NCBI RefSeq assembly: GCF_963678635.1
Contig: NC_087071.1
Span: forward strand, 32,600,141-32,664,140
DNA: 64,000 nucleotides
Reading direction: 5' to 3'
Source: Symsagittifera roscoffensis
Taxonomy: Eukaryota; Xenacoelomorpha; Acoela; Convolutidae
Part shown: piece by piece, positions 27,935-47,400 of the stretch
Layout of the letters: every line of letters starts with the position of its first letter
Position numbering within the stretch: position 1 is the first letter of the stretch
Program-made: the position numbers and the translations under genes
Notes under the pieces: model-generated
What the model was told of the DNA's origin: nothing
The model's database searches: none
What the model saw: the letters and a program-made list of their open reading frames with translations, nothing else

Positions 27935-28344
27935 TGAGTTAGGACCGAGTTGGTTAACTCATAGAGTAATTTCGGATAGGGTACACCGTCTGCTCGTCAC
28001 GCTATCTTATTTTCGGCCGGATAGATTCGTGCAACTTCTTAGTCTAATACCGATCCTAATCTTACTCTTATACTATCTAGTCTCAGGTTGTTTAACTAGT
28101 CTCTGCTAGGCTCAATAGATCTAGGGTATACTGGTTTATTGCGGCTGCTGAAGTGCTCGGGAGAGTCCAACTAATTTCTAAGTTAAATTCAAATCTCTCT
28201 GGTGCTGAAATTACAAGTAACTTCAGCACTTACAAATAAGTGGGTTGTTAGTTAGATGGATCATGATTGGTTAATATTAAATACTTTACATTGGTAAAAT
28301 ATCTAAATTATCCAATCATAAAATGTAGTTTAGATCAGGTTCCA
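27935..28344 (-). repeat. EL1 5' LTR
   Basis: 410 bp, with no difference from the 3' LTR at 9426-9835 by eye. It should contain the promoter driving minus-strand transcription through the element. Confidence 0.92.
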
Positions 28345-28348
28345 CTTA

Positions 28349-35254
<6,906 letters not shown>

Positions 35255-35361
35255 GCTTTACTTTATGTTGGGTCGTTGGTTTTTTATGTTTGTCAATTTC
35301 GTCCCTGGTTTGTTTCACCTATTTTGTGTCCCATTAGCCTTGTCGTTATTTTCTGCTGGTC

Positions 35362-35362
<1 letters not shown>

Positions 35363-35393
<31 letters not shown>
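35363..35393. repeat. (CT)n microsatellite, about 30 bp
   Basis: A second short CT tract about 110 bp after the long one. Confidence 0.93.
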
Positions 35394-35395
<2 letters not shown>

Positions 35396-35639
35396 CTTTT
35401 TTGTATGTCTTGGCTTCCGAATGATTCGCTTGACAGTTCGATTACTTCGATTTTGTGTTACTTGTTGATGGTATGCTCTTTCCCGCCTTCATCTTTTGGA
35501 GGAACTTTAGGCATGCTTTTGTTTGTTTCGGGCTTATGTTCATTAGCTTATTAGCTTACTAGTCGTAGATCCCATCATTTTCATCAATGATGTTGCTTCC
35601 TTCTAGGTATTTGTCCTGGCATGTTTTCGTTTTTCTTTT

Positions 35640-36935
35640 TCCCAACATTCATGATTGGTATGGCGTTGCCGAACGTGGCTCCTATAAACTATCTTCTTTG
35701 CTATGATGTTCAATGTGATATCGATAACTTTTGGATGCTCGATTGGCATGTCGTCTAGACCATAGAAACCTGTCAGGAATTGACTGGCGTCCATTGAATC
35801 TATATCAATGATACCGAATGTAACATCTCTTAGCTGGTTTCGTAGCTGACTTTCACTGAGCGAACGAGTATTTGAAGTTTAAAATTGTAAAGTGCAAAAG
35901 CTCGCCCTTGTTATTAGTGATAGCTTTGCTTACATCGTCTGAAAATTTATCGACATCGGCGTTGGAACTGTTTTTTGAATGTTTTTTCTTAAATGGTTTC
36001 ACAACTAATGCCAAATTGATTGAATACTTCTCACGATTATTAATATTGGTCGTTCCTCTTTTTTTCAGATTCCTAGAATGCCTTTGTAAATATTTTCCAA
36101 TCTCCAATTCAACCATGCAGTGAACAAGGATCGGCTTTTTTTTTTACTTTTTTTTTCTAAAGGAGCACGAAACTAACTAGAATTAAGAGATGACAAATAT
36201 TTTTTTCTGTATTTTTTTTCATTCGGCGTAAAAGTCTTCTTCCAGCTCGGCTTCTTTCGAAAAACACTCACCTGGTTTTGTTTCGGCAAATTATACAGTT
36301 GTTCGATTTATATATGAGTTTTAATTAAAAAAAACTCGAACTATCAGTTTTGGGTGTTTGTTATGTCACAAATTAAACTGGCATTCTTATTTCCAGCTGC
36401 AATAAGTTTTGCTCTGTTTGACCCCTCGAACTTTTGCTTTGCGGATGCTCATTTGACAAATCAAGCGAAGTTTTCTGTATGTACCATCACATGCACTATT
36501 TAGTTGCTATTTCTCACCGATGCTTTCATTGAATCGTTTTGTTCTATTTCAGATTTTTCTTAATAGGAATTTTTTCATTTAAAGAATTCATTCGTTGTTG
36601 TCGCAGTGCTTATTTTTTGATCACTTCAGATCAAATTTGTGGTATGAGTCCAAAATTTCAACTATATTATGGGAAACTGCATCTAAATTTCATATTGCAT
36701 TATGTTGTTTCTTCCAAACGCAGTTGCGGCCATGTCAACTAACAGTCTTAGTTGAAGCTTTGAATTTACATTGAACTTTTTCACATCCATGCCCATAATC
36801 TTGATATGACTTTTTCTGTGCTTCAAAAAAGTGAAAAATGTGATGCATTTGTGGTCTCCTACTTTTCTTTTTTCCTTCCAACTTGGACACTGCAAGTTAA
36901 TCTTTTCATTGTCTTGATGCGGTCGCGGTAGCATA
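35640..36935 (-). pseudogene. Decayed Ty3/gypsy pol relic, similar to EL2
   Basis: Minus-strand frame 35853-36116 contains YSINLALVVKPF and LLHFTILNFKYSFAQ. These align with the EL2 RT segments GSIKLALNSKLL and WFSSIDLKYAYSQ at the same spacing. The next piece in another frame (35603-35794) has TGFYGLDDMP, against TGFYGLGDMP in EL2. A frame at 36683-36934 with KKFNVNSK and a Cys/His-containing stretch may be the Gag knuckle and protease region. Stops and frameshifts throughout show an old dead copy. No LTRs were found. Confidence 0.6.
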
Positions 36936-37129
36936 CTTCATCCTTTGTCGAATTTCTGGTCCACGTCGATTTCCTGCAATATTTTGTGAGCAGTTTTAGG
37001 ATAATTAAGATAATTCAGATCAGTGGCGGATTTAAAGCGGGCGGACCCCCCCCCCCTCAGGAATTCCAACCCCAGCCAACCCAAAGGGTCCCTTCTTTGT
37101 ACTATTTTGAGATATCCATTTTTGGCTGA

Positions 37130-37360
37130 CTGACCTTAAAATTTTTCTAAAGGCGCCTTTGGCGCCAATCTATGGTAATTTTGAGGGGGGAGCGAAATTT
37201 TTGATCGAAATTTTTCAAAAAAATGCTTAAAAAACGCCTTTTTTGGCCTTTTTTCAAAAATTTGCCTGCGGCGCAGAAAATTCGGTAAAAATGCGGTCTT
37301 TATAAAGGTTTGGGAGAGCTCAGAAAATCATTTTGCTCGACCTAAAAAAAGACAAAATTT
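37130..37360. repeat. Dispersed repeat (family D), inverted copy
   Basis: The segment around GGCGCCAATCTATGGTAATTT, then TTTTGAGGGGGGAGCG, and AACGCCTTTTTTGG through GGGAGAGCTC, matches the reverse complement of 48405-48645. Copies also share ends with 7890-7985. A CAGTGGCGGA sequence at about 37021 could be a transposon end. No coding content. Confidence 0.55.
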
Positions 37361-38396
37361 TCAGATTTTTTTTTGAAAATCCGCCCCCACCCTTCGAGAA
37401 ATTCCTAGATTCGCACCTGATTCAGACTCTTTTTTACGTTGCCACCATTAAAGCCAGCTTTACGTTTAGCCTAATTTCGGTTAGCCACTATGGGTCGAAT
37501 TTTCTGTCATCTAGAAAACAGTTATTTCCAATTTCGTCAGACCACCTGGAACCATGGAATCTGTTGGCTACGCCAGATAGACTGGACTCCTAAACTAGAC
37601 TCAGCTGAACCAGATAATTGTAGGTCTAAAAGTTACGGCAACCTTTTTCTAAATTCGTTCTATTTTTTGGTCCGTGGCAGCCAAAACAACAGATTAGGAC
37701 ACAATTTTAGCGCGCACTGATATGATTTTTCAGGGGTTAGTTTTTAGCATGCGTTTTTGACATTGTTAAAATTTTGAGCTTTAATTTCAAAAAATGCGCC
37801 ATTTAATTCTGCTGAATTTCTAGCAAATTTTGTCATCTTCATTTTTCGCCCAATTTTCCATAAAATCATTTTGGGAAGATTTCGTTTTGAGTTTCAAGTT
37901 ATATGAGTTTTTTTTGGAGAATTCAAATCAGCACTGTATCAGATTTTGCATACGCAGACGCAATTTTCCGCCAGCAGAAATTTTCTCTTTTCAATTTCTT
38001 TTACAAATTTTCGGTCATTTTCTCCAAAAGCGGAACAAAAATAATTGTTCAATGTAGCCATTTTCTATCTATTAAGCAACCATGCCCTACTGGTTGATAT
38101 TATTCGCATGAATCGTCGCCAGAAAGCATCAAACAAAGAACGATGCCCTAAATATTTATCTGGAAAGTTTTTTTATATTTCATTTTTGGTCGAGTTTTCA
38201 GTTTTTCATTCATCGTTTTATAATTATAACAGATGTTGAACTTAGTCAGAACATGTCTAGCCAATAGTTTCATCTGGTTATTACAAAAAATAACGGCATG
38301 GTTTGCCTTCAGTCTGATATTCTATACAAAAACATGGTTTAACAGGTGCCGAATAAAACTATAAAAAAGAAGATTATTTTTGTGAGAACCATTTCG

Positions 38397-38466
38397 ATGG
38401 CCAAAATGACAAAAATGAATTATTTGTTGTGTTTTTGCGGTGTTTTCATTGTCTGTGCAAATTCAG
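38397..38466 (+). CDS. Lectin exon 1: signal peptide
   Basis: ATG at 38397 opens MAKMTKMNYLLCFCGVFIVC, a typical secretory signal. The consensus donor TTCAG|GTGAGC follows at 38466. Phase 1. Confidence 0.7.
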
Positions 38467-41400
38467 GTGAGCTTGTTGTTTTCTAATAAATTTATACAAA
38501 GATTTTATGCAATGAAACGCTCAGTCTTCAGAATAATTGCGCTGCAATTGATAAAATTTTCAATTTTTTGCAGCAAACTGCCAAACAAGTACTACAAAAC
38601 ATGCTATCTGGCCATTATCGCAACCAAAAAATAATATGAAAATAAAGAAAACACTTGCAAGTTTTTTTTTGATATGTTCTTCATATATTTTTACGTGTCA
38701 GGTAGCTTTTTCAATGTAATGAGTTGGAGTTATTTCAAAATTTCTAACTGATATCGATTGTAAATTTCTTCTAGAACTTTCCAGAAGAAATTGTGACGAG
38801 GGCTTCCACCGAATGGATTCTCTAGTTTCTAAGTGTTTCCGATTGCTTCCGGGCGCGTATCAGAACTTCTACGAAGCAGCAAAAGACTGCGAACGTTTGT
38901 AAGTTAGCAGCAAATCAAGAAAAAAAAACCTTTTTTACACTTAAGTTTTCTTCCTTCTTGTATTTATTAATTTTTTTGAGTTAATTATTTTTTTCTATAT
39001 CAATTTTTTAACTTAAAAAAAAGAAAATGCTTTTGCAATGAACTTGTAATCGCTTTAAAAACAAAAACCATGCAGCTACATAGCTACATAAAACCATGTG
39101 ATTTGGGGAGCGGTGGTAAAGTATAAACACCTCCGCCTCTCGTTCGAAACGCCGGATGATCGAGTCCCACTATGATCTGTACCAGTTGCTTGAGGGCGAG
39201 GCAACATTACCAAAAAGCTGAACAGGAGAAGCCGCGGCTGAGGCTACGGCGAATTGGATGATGCCTTTCTACCCACGGAGGATAGTTTAAAAATAGAACG
39301 GCGGAAACTGGGCCGGGGGCTAATGAAAACAACTGAACAACTACTATGTTGTTCCTTCCCCCCCCCCCCCCATATAGACCAATTTAAGATCTCACCCCGG
39401 CCTTAAATTCAAATTCAGTTTGCTAAGCTTTGCATGTAAAATGCTCTATTTTGATTGGCTGAAAAATCAAACTGAGAACCAAACTAGCATCCTCTCAGCC
39501 AAAATTTTTAAATTTTTGGGTTCGTGGAGAATATGAACTTGCTCCTTAATTTGTTCCAGAGGTGCTAAAATTTTGGAACCCCATCGGGACATCAAAATTG
39601 AGAAACTGCGCGAGACTTTTCCAGAAATTGAAACTAAACGGTTGTGGCTGGGCGTCATAAAGCCCCGACTTCTCGGAGATTCTGCCACAGAGAGAGTGGA
39701 GGAATTTGTCAAGGAACCGATTTAATTTAAGCCGCCCACAATGGTTAAATAAATAGCTATTGGTTAAGGTCTTTTTGACTTCCTGGCTGTTTAGCGCTAC
39801 TTAAACTTTATTTAACTAAATCACCAACTACTTGTTATTCTCCTCAAAAACTGCGACATAAAACTTAAGATGATGTTAAAAAATTAGGATACCACTCGTG
39901 TTGTAAAAGAGTGACTTAAACTAAGAATAGATTAAGACTGTGGATGATTAAGATTCCTACTAAAATTGTAGGCTTTTATTTAAGACTAAATAAAAGACGG
40001 GGATTCTATCTAAGTTAAGAGAGGTTTAAAAGATTGAATTGGTTGCGATTGATTTGTTACGTATCATAAAAGATAGTGTCCAATTCAGAGTCTACCAAAA
40101 GCCGTTGCGCTTTTGGCAGGTATATAAATTAACAACTTAAAGGTCGACGGTAAGTTAAGATCAGAGGTTAAATAAACAAACCATAATACTTTTACATTCC
40201 CCGCGAAATTTTATCTATAATCTATCCCTTTCGCCTCACCAGAAGGGAACAAAACAAAAATGATTAAGCACTAAGATGAATGAATCAGTAGGCGCATTGT
40301 CTAGAACCCCCGAGAGTGGATCTAGATTCGTAAGAACACAGATTTGATAAAGGGCCCAAGAGGCGTATTATATACTAAGTACAATTACACGGTTATCAGG
40401 TCGAAAGGGTGGGTGTACAGTACGGGGAAGACCGGTGATCGGGCCCGACGGGCCGGACGGCATGTTCATCAAACAAAAACAAAATTCCAAAACAAAGCAC
40501 CTTAGATCGAATAATATGTATTCGTCGGAAGAAATAACTGTAGACTGGTGACTATAGGCAAGCAAGAAACTGAAATAGCACCAGGGTGAATAGAGTCATA
40601 AAGTATGCAGGGAGTTATCCTTAGAATAAACGAAATAACTGGGTAGAACCAAAATGGATAAATCTAATGGTTATCCGGTGGTAGCGCCCCATGGGTTAAC
40701 AGAACTATAACGAGATTCGGGCTGAATTCTACGGCAAAAGCAAGGGTATAAATGTTACCAATCATCACTATGGCTTAAAATAACAGCACTGGAGGTTTGT
40801 ATGACTCTAGGGTCATGGAATGTTAGTAGCATTCAACAATAAACAAGACATACAGTTGCTAAAAGTCTTACAATGGAGTTTTGGTAGATCAAGAATGTTT
40901 TTGATAACATCTGTTTTGGAGTTCCTACGTCTAATTAGATTCCCGATTTGCTGCTTTATTTATTGTCCATCTCCTTAACTCCTCCAGCGTCATTGGCCGT
41001 CCAAGGAGTTCTATCGCCGAAATGATAGAGGAGGTGTTCAGCCAGTCTGGGTCAGGTACGATGGGGACAAATGTAGAAGTTGAAATTTCGTAAGATAGGC
41101 CCGATGGGTTAAATCGCGTGGAACAGGCATCAGGGCTAAATTTGACCTTCTTGTCAGGACTCTTTTGATCGTCTGTTTTTAAGGGCTTTGGGTCACTTGG
41201 GTACGCATCGTTTTCTTCCCGCAAGTGAACTATAGTAGGGCGTGATGATGAAGGTGGTGTTAATGTTGTCAGGTCTACTAGGTCGACATGATGGCTTTCC
41301 ATTTCTACCGTAGTTGCTTCCAACGTTGAACATACTGAGACTAAACTAGGTGAACCGAATTCTAGGGCATCACGATCTTCCTCAGTTAGGTCGACTACAC

Positions 41401-44400
41401 TGGTAAATACTCTCTCACCTAGCATCTTGGGAGGCTGCCTAGTTCGCATAGGTCTGGTGTTCTGACGTGTAAAAATTTCTGACAGTTTTTTCGAGGGTGG
41501 TGATTTCATTGGAGATGACGCTTTCCTTTTAGCAGTACCGGACAATTTCTGTGTCTTCGTAGTACGGTCAGAATGTGTTTGTTTGGGTCCCGTCTCCGCC
41601 ATGGTGGTTTGTTCTCCAGTAGGTTTAGGGAACTCTCCTCCGGGATTCTCTGGAAGTACCGGCATTTCTTGGATCGCTTCATTGCCCTCCTCCCTAGTGT
41701 CCAAGAGAATCAACTGTGGGGTCGCTTGAAAGTCTCTTTCATTGTCACCGGAATCCAAGTCAATCAAAGGAATCTCATCTAACTCGACCTTCTGGTCGGC
41801 GTGGTCTGATGTTTCTAGCTTAGGATCTGTTCGGTCGGACATTAGGTGTTCGTCTCGTTTCGTAGTTTCGAGTAGTGTTTTCTCCTTGAGGTCTCTTAGT
41901 GGAATTAAGTCACTAGCATTATCGTCTGACATCTCTTCATGTGGTTCGATCGTCACTCCGGGTTCATTTAGGTAACTTTTAAGAAGTTCGGGTTTGCCCG
42001 ACGGGCTTGGTTCTTGGTCACTCTCGAGGCCAATCGGTGTTCTCAGTCTCTTTCTCTGTTCTTCTTCCTCTCTAAGAAGAGTTTCCCTAGAACTGTTCAT
42101 GGCCGCGTTTCGTCTCGCAATGTCAAGCTCTTCAAATTTCCACTGAAGATTTCGTTTCTTTTGGGTTGTTTTTGAGCTTTTAAATCCGACATTTCTTGGA
42201 GGTTTTGCAGTTTTCCTCAATCCTTTAGTCGCATAAAATCTAACTAATTGGTCTCGTTTTCTCGGACTTGGTTTCTTCTGGGTGCACTGTCTTTTAATGG
42301 CTAAATCAGATTTACGTATTATTTTACCATTTTTTAGAGTCACAGTGTGATCTGATTCCCTTACGATTTCGTCCTTAAGTACTCTATAGTATGGTTCATT
42401 TTTCATTCTATCTTGGATTTTTCGATAAACAATGGTCTTACCCGACGGGTTGTTCAGAATTGAGTCCTTTGTGCCCAAGGCATCTCTTTTTTCTGACCGG
42501 GAGAGGACTTTTACTGGGGATCCAGCACTTGTTGGTACATATCTCACGGCATTTGAGATATCCTCCGAGGATGATGAATTTTTATCGACGTCTCCATCTT
42601 CTATGTCGTCAGGGGCATCCCAGTCATGTCTTCGCTCTCGGCTCATTAGTTTTTTGCCTTTATCTATACATAACAAAGTTTTATTCCAATCAAGGTTATT
42701 CGAAGAGGGTGATTTGACCAAATTATGCCAGAGAGCGCATAGGGGATCTAGAGAGCTAGTGTTTGGGGATCTACCGAAATGTGCTTCGAAAGGAGAGCAG
42801 TTAAGCGACTGTTGAGTTACTGTTCTTAAGCATTTTATTATTTTCAGGAGTGCAGATTCTAGTGAAGGTTTTGGACGTTCTTGTGCCATAACCAGGAGTC
42901 GTTCCTTAATGGTCCTGATAAGACGTTCCACTAATCCGGTAGCTCTATGATCACCCACTGGGCTAAATATCACCTTTATGTTGTGATCGTGGCAGAATTC
43001 TCTAACTTCCTTGGAGATGAAACCAGATCCTTGATCTGTTCTAATTGTTCTAGGTATCCCGTGTAAAGCAATGTATTTACTAAGGAAGTTTATAATAGAT
43101 TTTGCCGATGTACTGGATGTTATTTGAGCTGATGGGAATTTTGAAAATCTGTCTACACACACCAATATGTATTTTTTTGTTCCCCATACTAAAGGTAACG
43201 GACCAGCGAAATCTAATTCCATTTCTTGGTTTGGTTCTTCGACCATTGGGAGTTCCCCTAGGGTATTGTGTTTTATAAGAGGTTTCAAATTTTTACCTGC
43301 TTTCACGCACTCTATACAATTTTCGCCGTGGACTTGGATTTCACGGTAAATTTTCGGCCACCAGATGTATTGCGTTGCCAGGCTTTTCATTGCGAACTGG
43401 CCGGGGTGGGCTTCGTGTAGTCTGTTCAGCATAGTCGATCTTAGGCATGCTGGGATTACTAAACGGTTGTCCAAATAGAGGCATCCTCCACTGACATGTA
43501 AGTTATTCAAATATGACTTATAATAGTTTCCCAGTTGTAGAATATCCTGTTTTCGGTCTTCCTCGATTGCCTTGATTATCTTTTTCAGAATTAGATCTTG
43601 TTTCGATAAGAGGGACATAAATTTAGAGTCAAATATTTCCGGCCAAGAGAAAGGGAATAAGTTAACTGTTTTCTTTTTGCTAGGTGATCTATTCTCGGGT
43701 TTGTCCGACGGGTTACTAGTATTTGGTGTTAAAACGTCCGTGTTTTCTTTAGTAGTGAGTTCTTTTTTTGTTGGTTAAATTCAATTTGTTCTGCCATTTC
43801 TTTCAGGATTTTAAAATTCGTAAAAAAGTCGTTAGTTTTGCAAGATGAGTCACACAGTTCTGTACGCGAGTGAGAATTTTGACACACTGAAATGTTGGAA
43901 TGGTTAGATATCGCTTGGAAAGTTTCAGCGGCATTAGCAATTCGTTTCTCACGTTCTATTTCTTGACTGGTCATTTGATCTGTTGACTGGTCAATCGCAT
44001 TGCAAGAAGTGACGTCATGTGCTAAGAAATGTTGAGAGAATTTATTTCTTATTTGCGCCCACGAATTTTTTGGCATAAGGTGATCAAAGCCTAAGAGTGT
44101 ACTAATCTGGTTTACTGAAGCGATAACAAACTTCTCGTCATCCAGAGAAACTGGTACGGGTTCACCCGATGGGTGTCGGGATATATAATCGACAAATCCC
44201 ATATCTTTACCGGGTAAATGTTCTACGGTAAAGTCGAACGGTAATAGTTTATCCGCCCAACGGGTGAGGCGTGATTGGGCCGTTTTAGTGTATTTATTGA
44301 CTTTCATTGCTCCTATTAAGGCTTTGTGATCTGTTAAAATTGAGAATTGTTTACCCAGTAGATAATTTTTGAAATGATCTAGTGCCCAGACTAATCCCAG

Positions 44401-47400
44401 TAATTCGAGTTCGTTAGTGCTGTATTTTAATTCGGCGATATTCAAAAATCTGCTAGCGAACGCTACGGTCTTCCAATTCCCCCAATGGTCTTGTTCGATT
44501 GACGCGCCCAATCCTAAATGTGAGGCATCGCATTTCACCCGAGTGTTCAGTTTTACATCGAAATGGTGGTTCGTCACCGTATTACAAATTTCGTTCTTGA
44601 TTTTTTCAAACGCTTCCGTATGTACTGTGGACCACTTAAATGGTTTATTCTTTTGCATAAGTTCTGTGAAGGGTGTTGGTAAGGACGCTAGGTTTGGTAT
44701 GAACTTATTAAATTGGTTAATCGATCCCATTAAGGATCTGATGTCTTTAATACAGTTTGGTTCTTTTAGGTTTCTGATTGCGTCAGATTTATGTATTAAT
44801 GGTGTCGTCCCTTTTGCGTCGATTCTAAATCCCAACCATACTATGTTATGAGTTAAAAACGTGCATTTTTCCCATTTTATGGCTAGTCCCTCGTCATCTA
44901 GCGTTTTTAACACATTAATGACTAGCTTTTTATGTTCTTCCTCGCTACCTACGGTGGCGATTAGGATGTCGTCAAGATAACAATGAGTATTTGGTAGTTT
45001 TTCCGTCAAACGGTCCATTATACGTTGAAATTCATTGGGCATATCGCCTAGTCCATAGAATCCGGTTTTAAAACGGTATGAACCCGTTACTTCTCCCCCC
45101 ACAATGTTAAAATTACACTGATTACTTGCCTTTTTCGAAAGCGGAATTTGGCTGTAGGCGTATTTTAGATCTATCGACGAAAACCAGATGTTTCTTTGAT
45201 CGTGGCCGCTAATAGTGACTGCAACGTTGTCAATTAGTTCGAATAGATTCGGCATTTGATATCTATTGCGAAATATTTGTTTGTTTAGTAGTTTTGAGTT
45301 CAACGCTAGTTTTATTGATCCATCCCTTTTTGCTGTAATCACGATAGGGGAAATAAAACAATCTTCAGAGCATCTAGATAGTTTTTCAATGTGTCCGTCA
45401 CTTAATAATTGGTCGATGCATAGTTTGACTTTGGGGAGAAGATGGATTGGGATACGTTTCCCTTTCACCTGTATCGGTTTTATCGGCTCGTTAAAATAAG
45501 TATTAACTACGTAGTTTTTTGATCTACCAGTTCTTTTTATAAGGTCTGGAAAGTGCTTTGATATGTATAATTTAAACTCACGTTGGGATGGTGTCTCTTG
45601 GTTTTGATCCTGTTGGATGTCGGATGCGAATTTTATTTGACTGACATTTGTCCCGATGGGTGGTACTTTCTGGTTTTCCCGTGACTTTGACCCGTTGGGT
45701 GGAGGTTGTTTTTGAAATACTACAATACCCAAATTCGGTAGGATGTCATTTCCTAGTAGATTTCTTTCAGCCCCTTCTGTGATAAAAAGTTTTTGATCAT
45801 TAGCCTCCCATCCTTTCGATTGGATTTTCACTCGAACTTTTCCAATAATATTGATCGTACTCCCGAAACCCTGGTATGCTTTCTTTGTTATCTCGTCTAC
45901 AGGTTCTAGCTTTACAAATCTGTCTCGTATCTTCAGTTCGTGTAGTAGGTCTTTTTTCATGAAGGAAACTGGGCTTGCAGAGTCAATTTGAATATCGGTA
46001 TAGTAGGGGTTGAATTTTCCCAGAGCTACTTTTAGTGTCTTTTTCAATTCTAATCCTTCGTGATTGAATACTGTTCTCATTCCGCGCTCTATTTTGTCTT
46101 CTACGGCATTTATTTGGTTATCTGTGTCGATGGCTAGAACTAAGAAGTCGTCTAGGTTAACCTCAAATTCGGGATTTTCCTGCGGGTTGGCCCGGATATT
46201 TTCGTTTTCTTGGGGTACCCGATTCTGATCGACGATGTTAGTTTGAGTTTTTGCTGAACTCCTACAGTGTTTAGCAAAATGTCCTTTCCGTCCGCACGTA
46301 TTGCAGTTTCTATCTCTAGCCGGGCATGTGGATAGGTGTCCTTTTTTGAATTGCTGACCGCAATTACGGCACTTGTTATTTTCAACTATGTTTAATGTTG
46401 GTTCGTTCTTCACGTATTGTGATCTTGGTCCTGGGTTGTAAGTTGGAAACTTTAGATACTGTTGATGAATTTTAGTACCTTCTTCGTGAACTAATACGTA
46501 AGATAGTACGTTTTCTGGGGTCAAGTATTCAATGCATAGTTTCTTTTGGATCTCGACATTTCTCATGTTGGTTATGAAAATGTCTCTTACTAGTTCTGAC
46601 TCGAGTTCCCCCAGTTTACAATTTTTTGCTAGTTCTGAAAGAATTTCATGGAATTTTTCTAAGGACTCATGTTCTTTCTGTCTTCGGCCAAAAAATTTAA
46701 ATCTTTCGTATGTTAGGTTTGTAGTGATCGTGAAAGTCGTTTTTAATAGTTCCCAAAATTCTGCGAAATTAATATTCAGAATTTTTTTTCCAGGATTTTT
46801 ATGAGAGAAGCATTTCTGTCCTTCTTTCCCGAGTGCTAGGTATAGCTGTGATTTGAGCTTCTTGTCAATATCTCCTATTTGAAGTCCGTTAAATTTTGCG
46901 TTATCTTCCGCCCTTCTCCTTCTTCATTCTTCGTTGTAATTTTGTACTGCTACTCTATGACGTTCCTCTTGTTCGGCCCGACGGGTCTGATCCTCGGATG
47001 GGTCCAGTGGTTCTGCCATAGGGTAAATTAGTTCATCTCTTATCGGTGGGTTAATTACATCTTCGATGTCTACGGAGTCTTTCGCAATAATTGTCAGTTG
47101 GAATTTTTCCGCCCACCTTTCCCAGTCATGTTGATTTTCGTTTGATGAGTTGTTCCAAAAAAACTCTAGTCCGCGTAGGTTTGATTCATTAGACTGCGCC
47201 ATGTTAAAAAATTAGGATACCACTCGTGTTGTAAAAGAGTGACTTAAACTAAGAATAGATTAAGACTGTGGATGATTAAGATTCCTACTAAAATTGTAGG
47301 CTTTTATTTAAGACTAAATAAAAGACGGGGATTCTATCTAAGTTAAGAGAGGTTTAAAAGATTGAATTGGTTGCGATTGATTTGTTACGTATCATAAAAG

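Larger units (their letters stand above)
9426..28344 (-). mobile_element. EL1: 18.9-kb Ty3/gypsy-type LTR retroelement with env and accessory genes
   Basis: A complete element on the minus strand. Direct LTRs of 410 bp (9426-9835, 27935-28344) look identical by eye and begin and end TG...CA in both orientations. CTTA target duplication lies at 9422-9425 and 28345-28348. The 5' LTR is followed by a tRNA-complementary primer site. Order on the minus strand: leader, ORF A, ORF B, Gag-protease-RT-RNase H-integrase, two small membrane ORFs, ORF X, env, ORF Y, 3' region. Integrase lies after RNase H, as in Ty3/gypsy. LTRs with no visible difference imply recent insertion, yet Gag-Pol has a TAA, a TAG and a 2-nt deletion. 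Coding-strand RNA is A-rich and G-poor. Confidence 0.93.

Noticed and set aside
40197-40930. Minus-strand 65-codon frame at 40368-40565
   Set aside because: Short, no motif, and it lies in the EL2 3' untranslated region.
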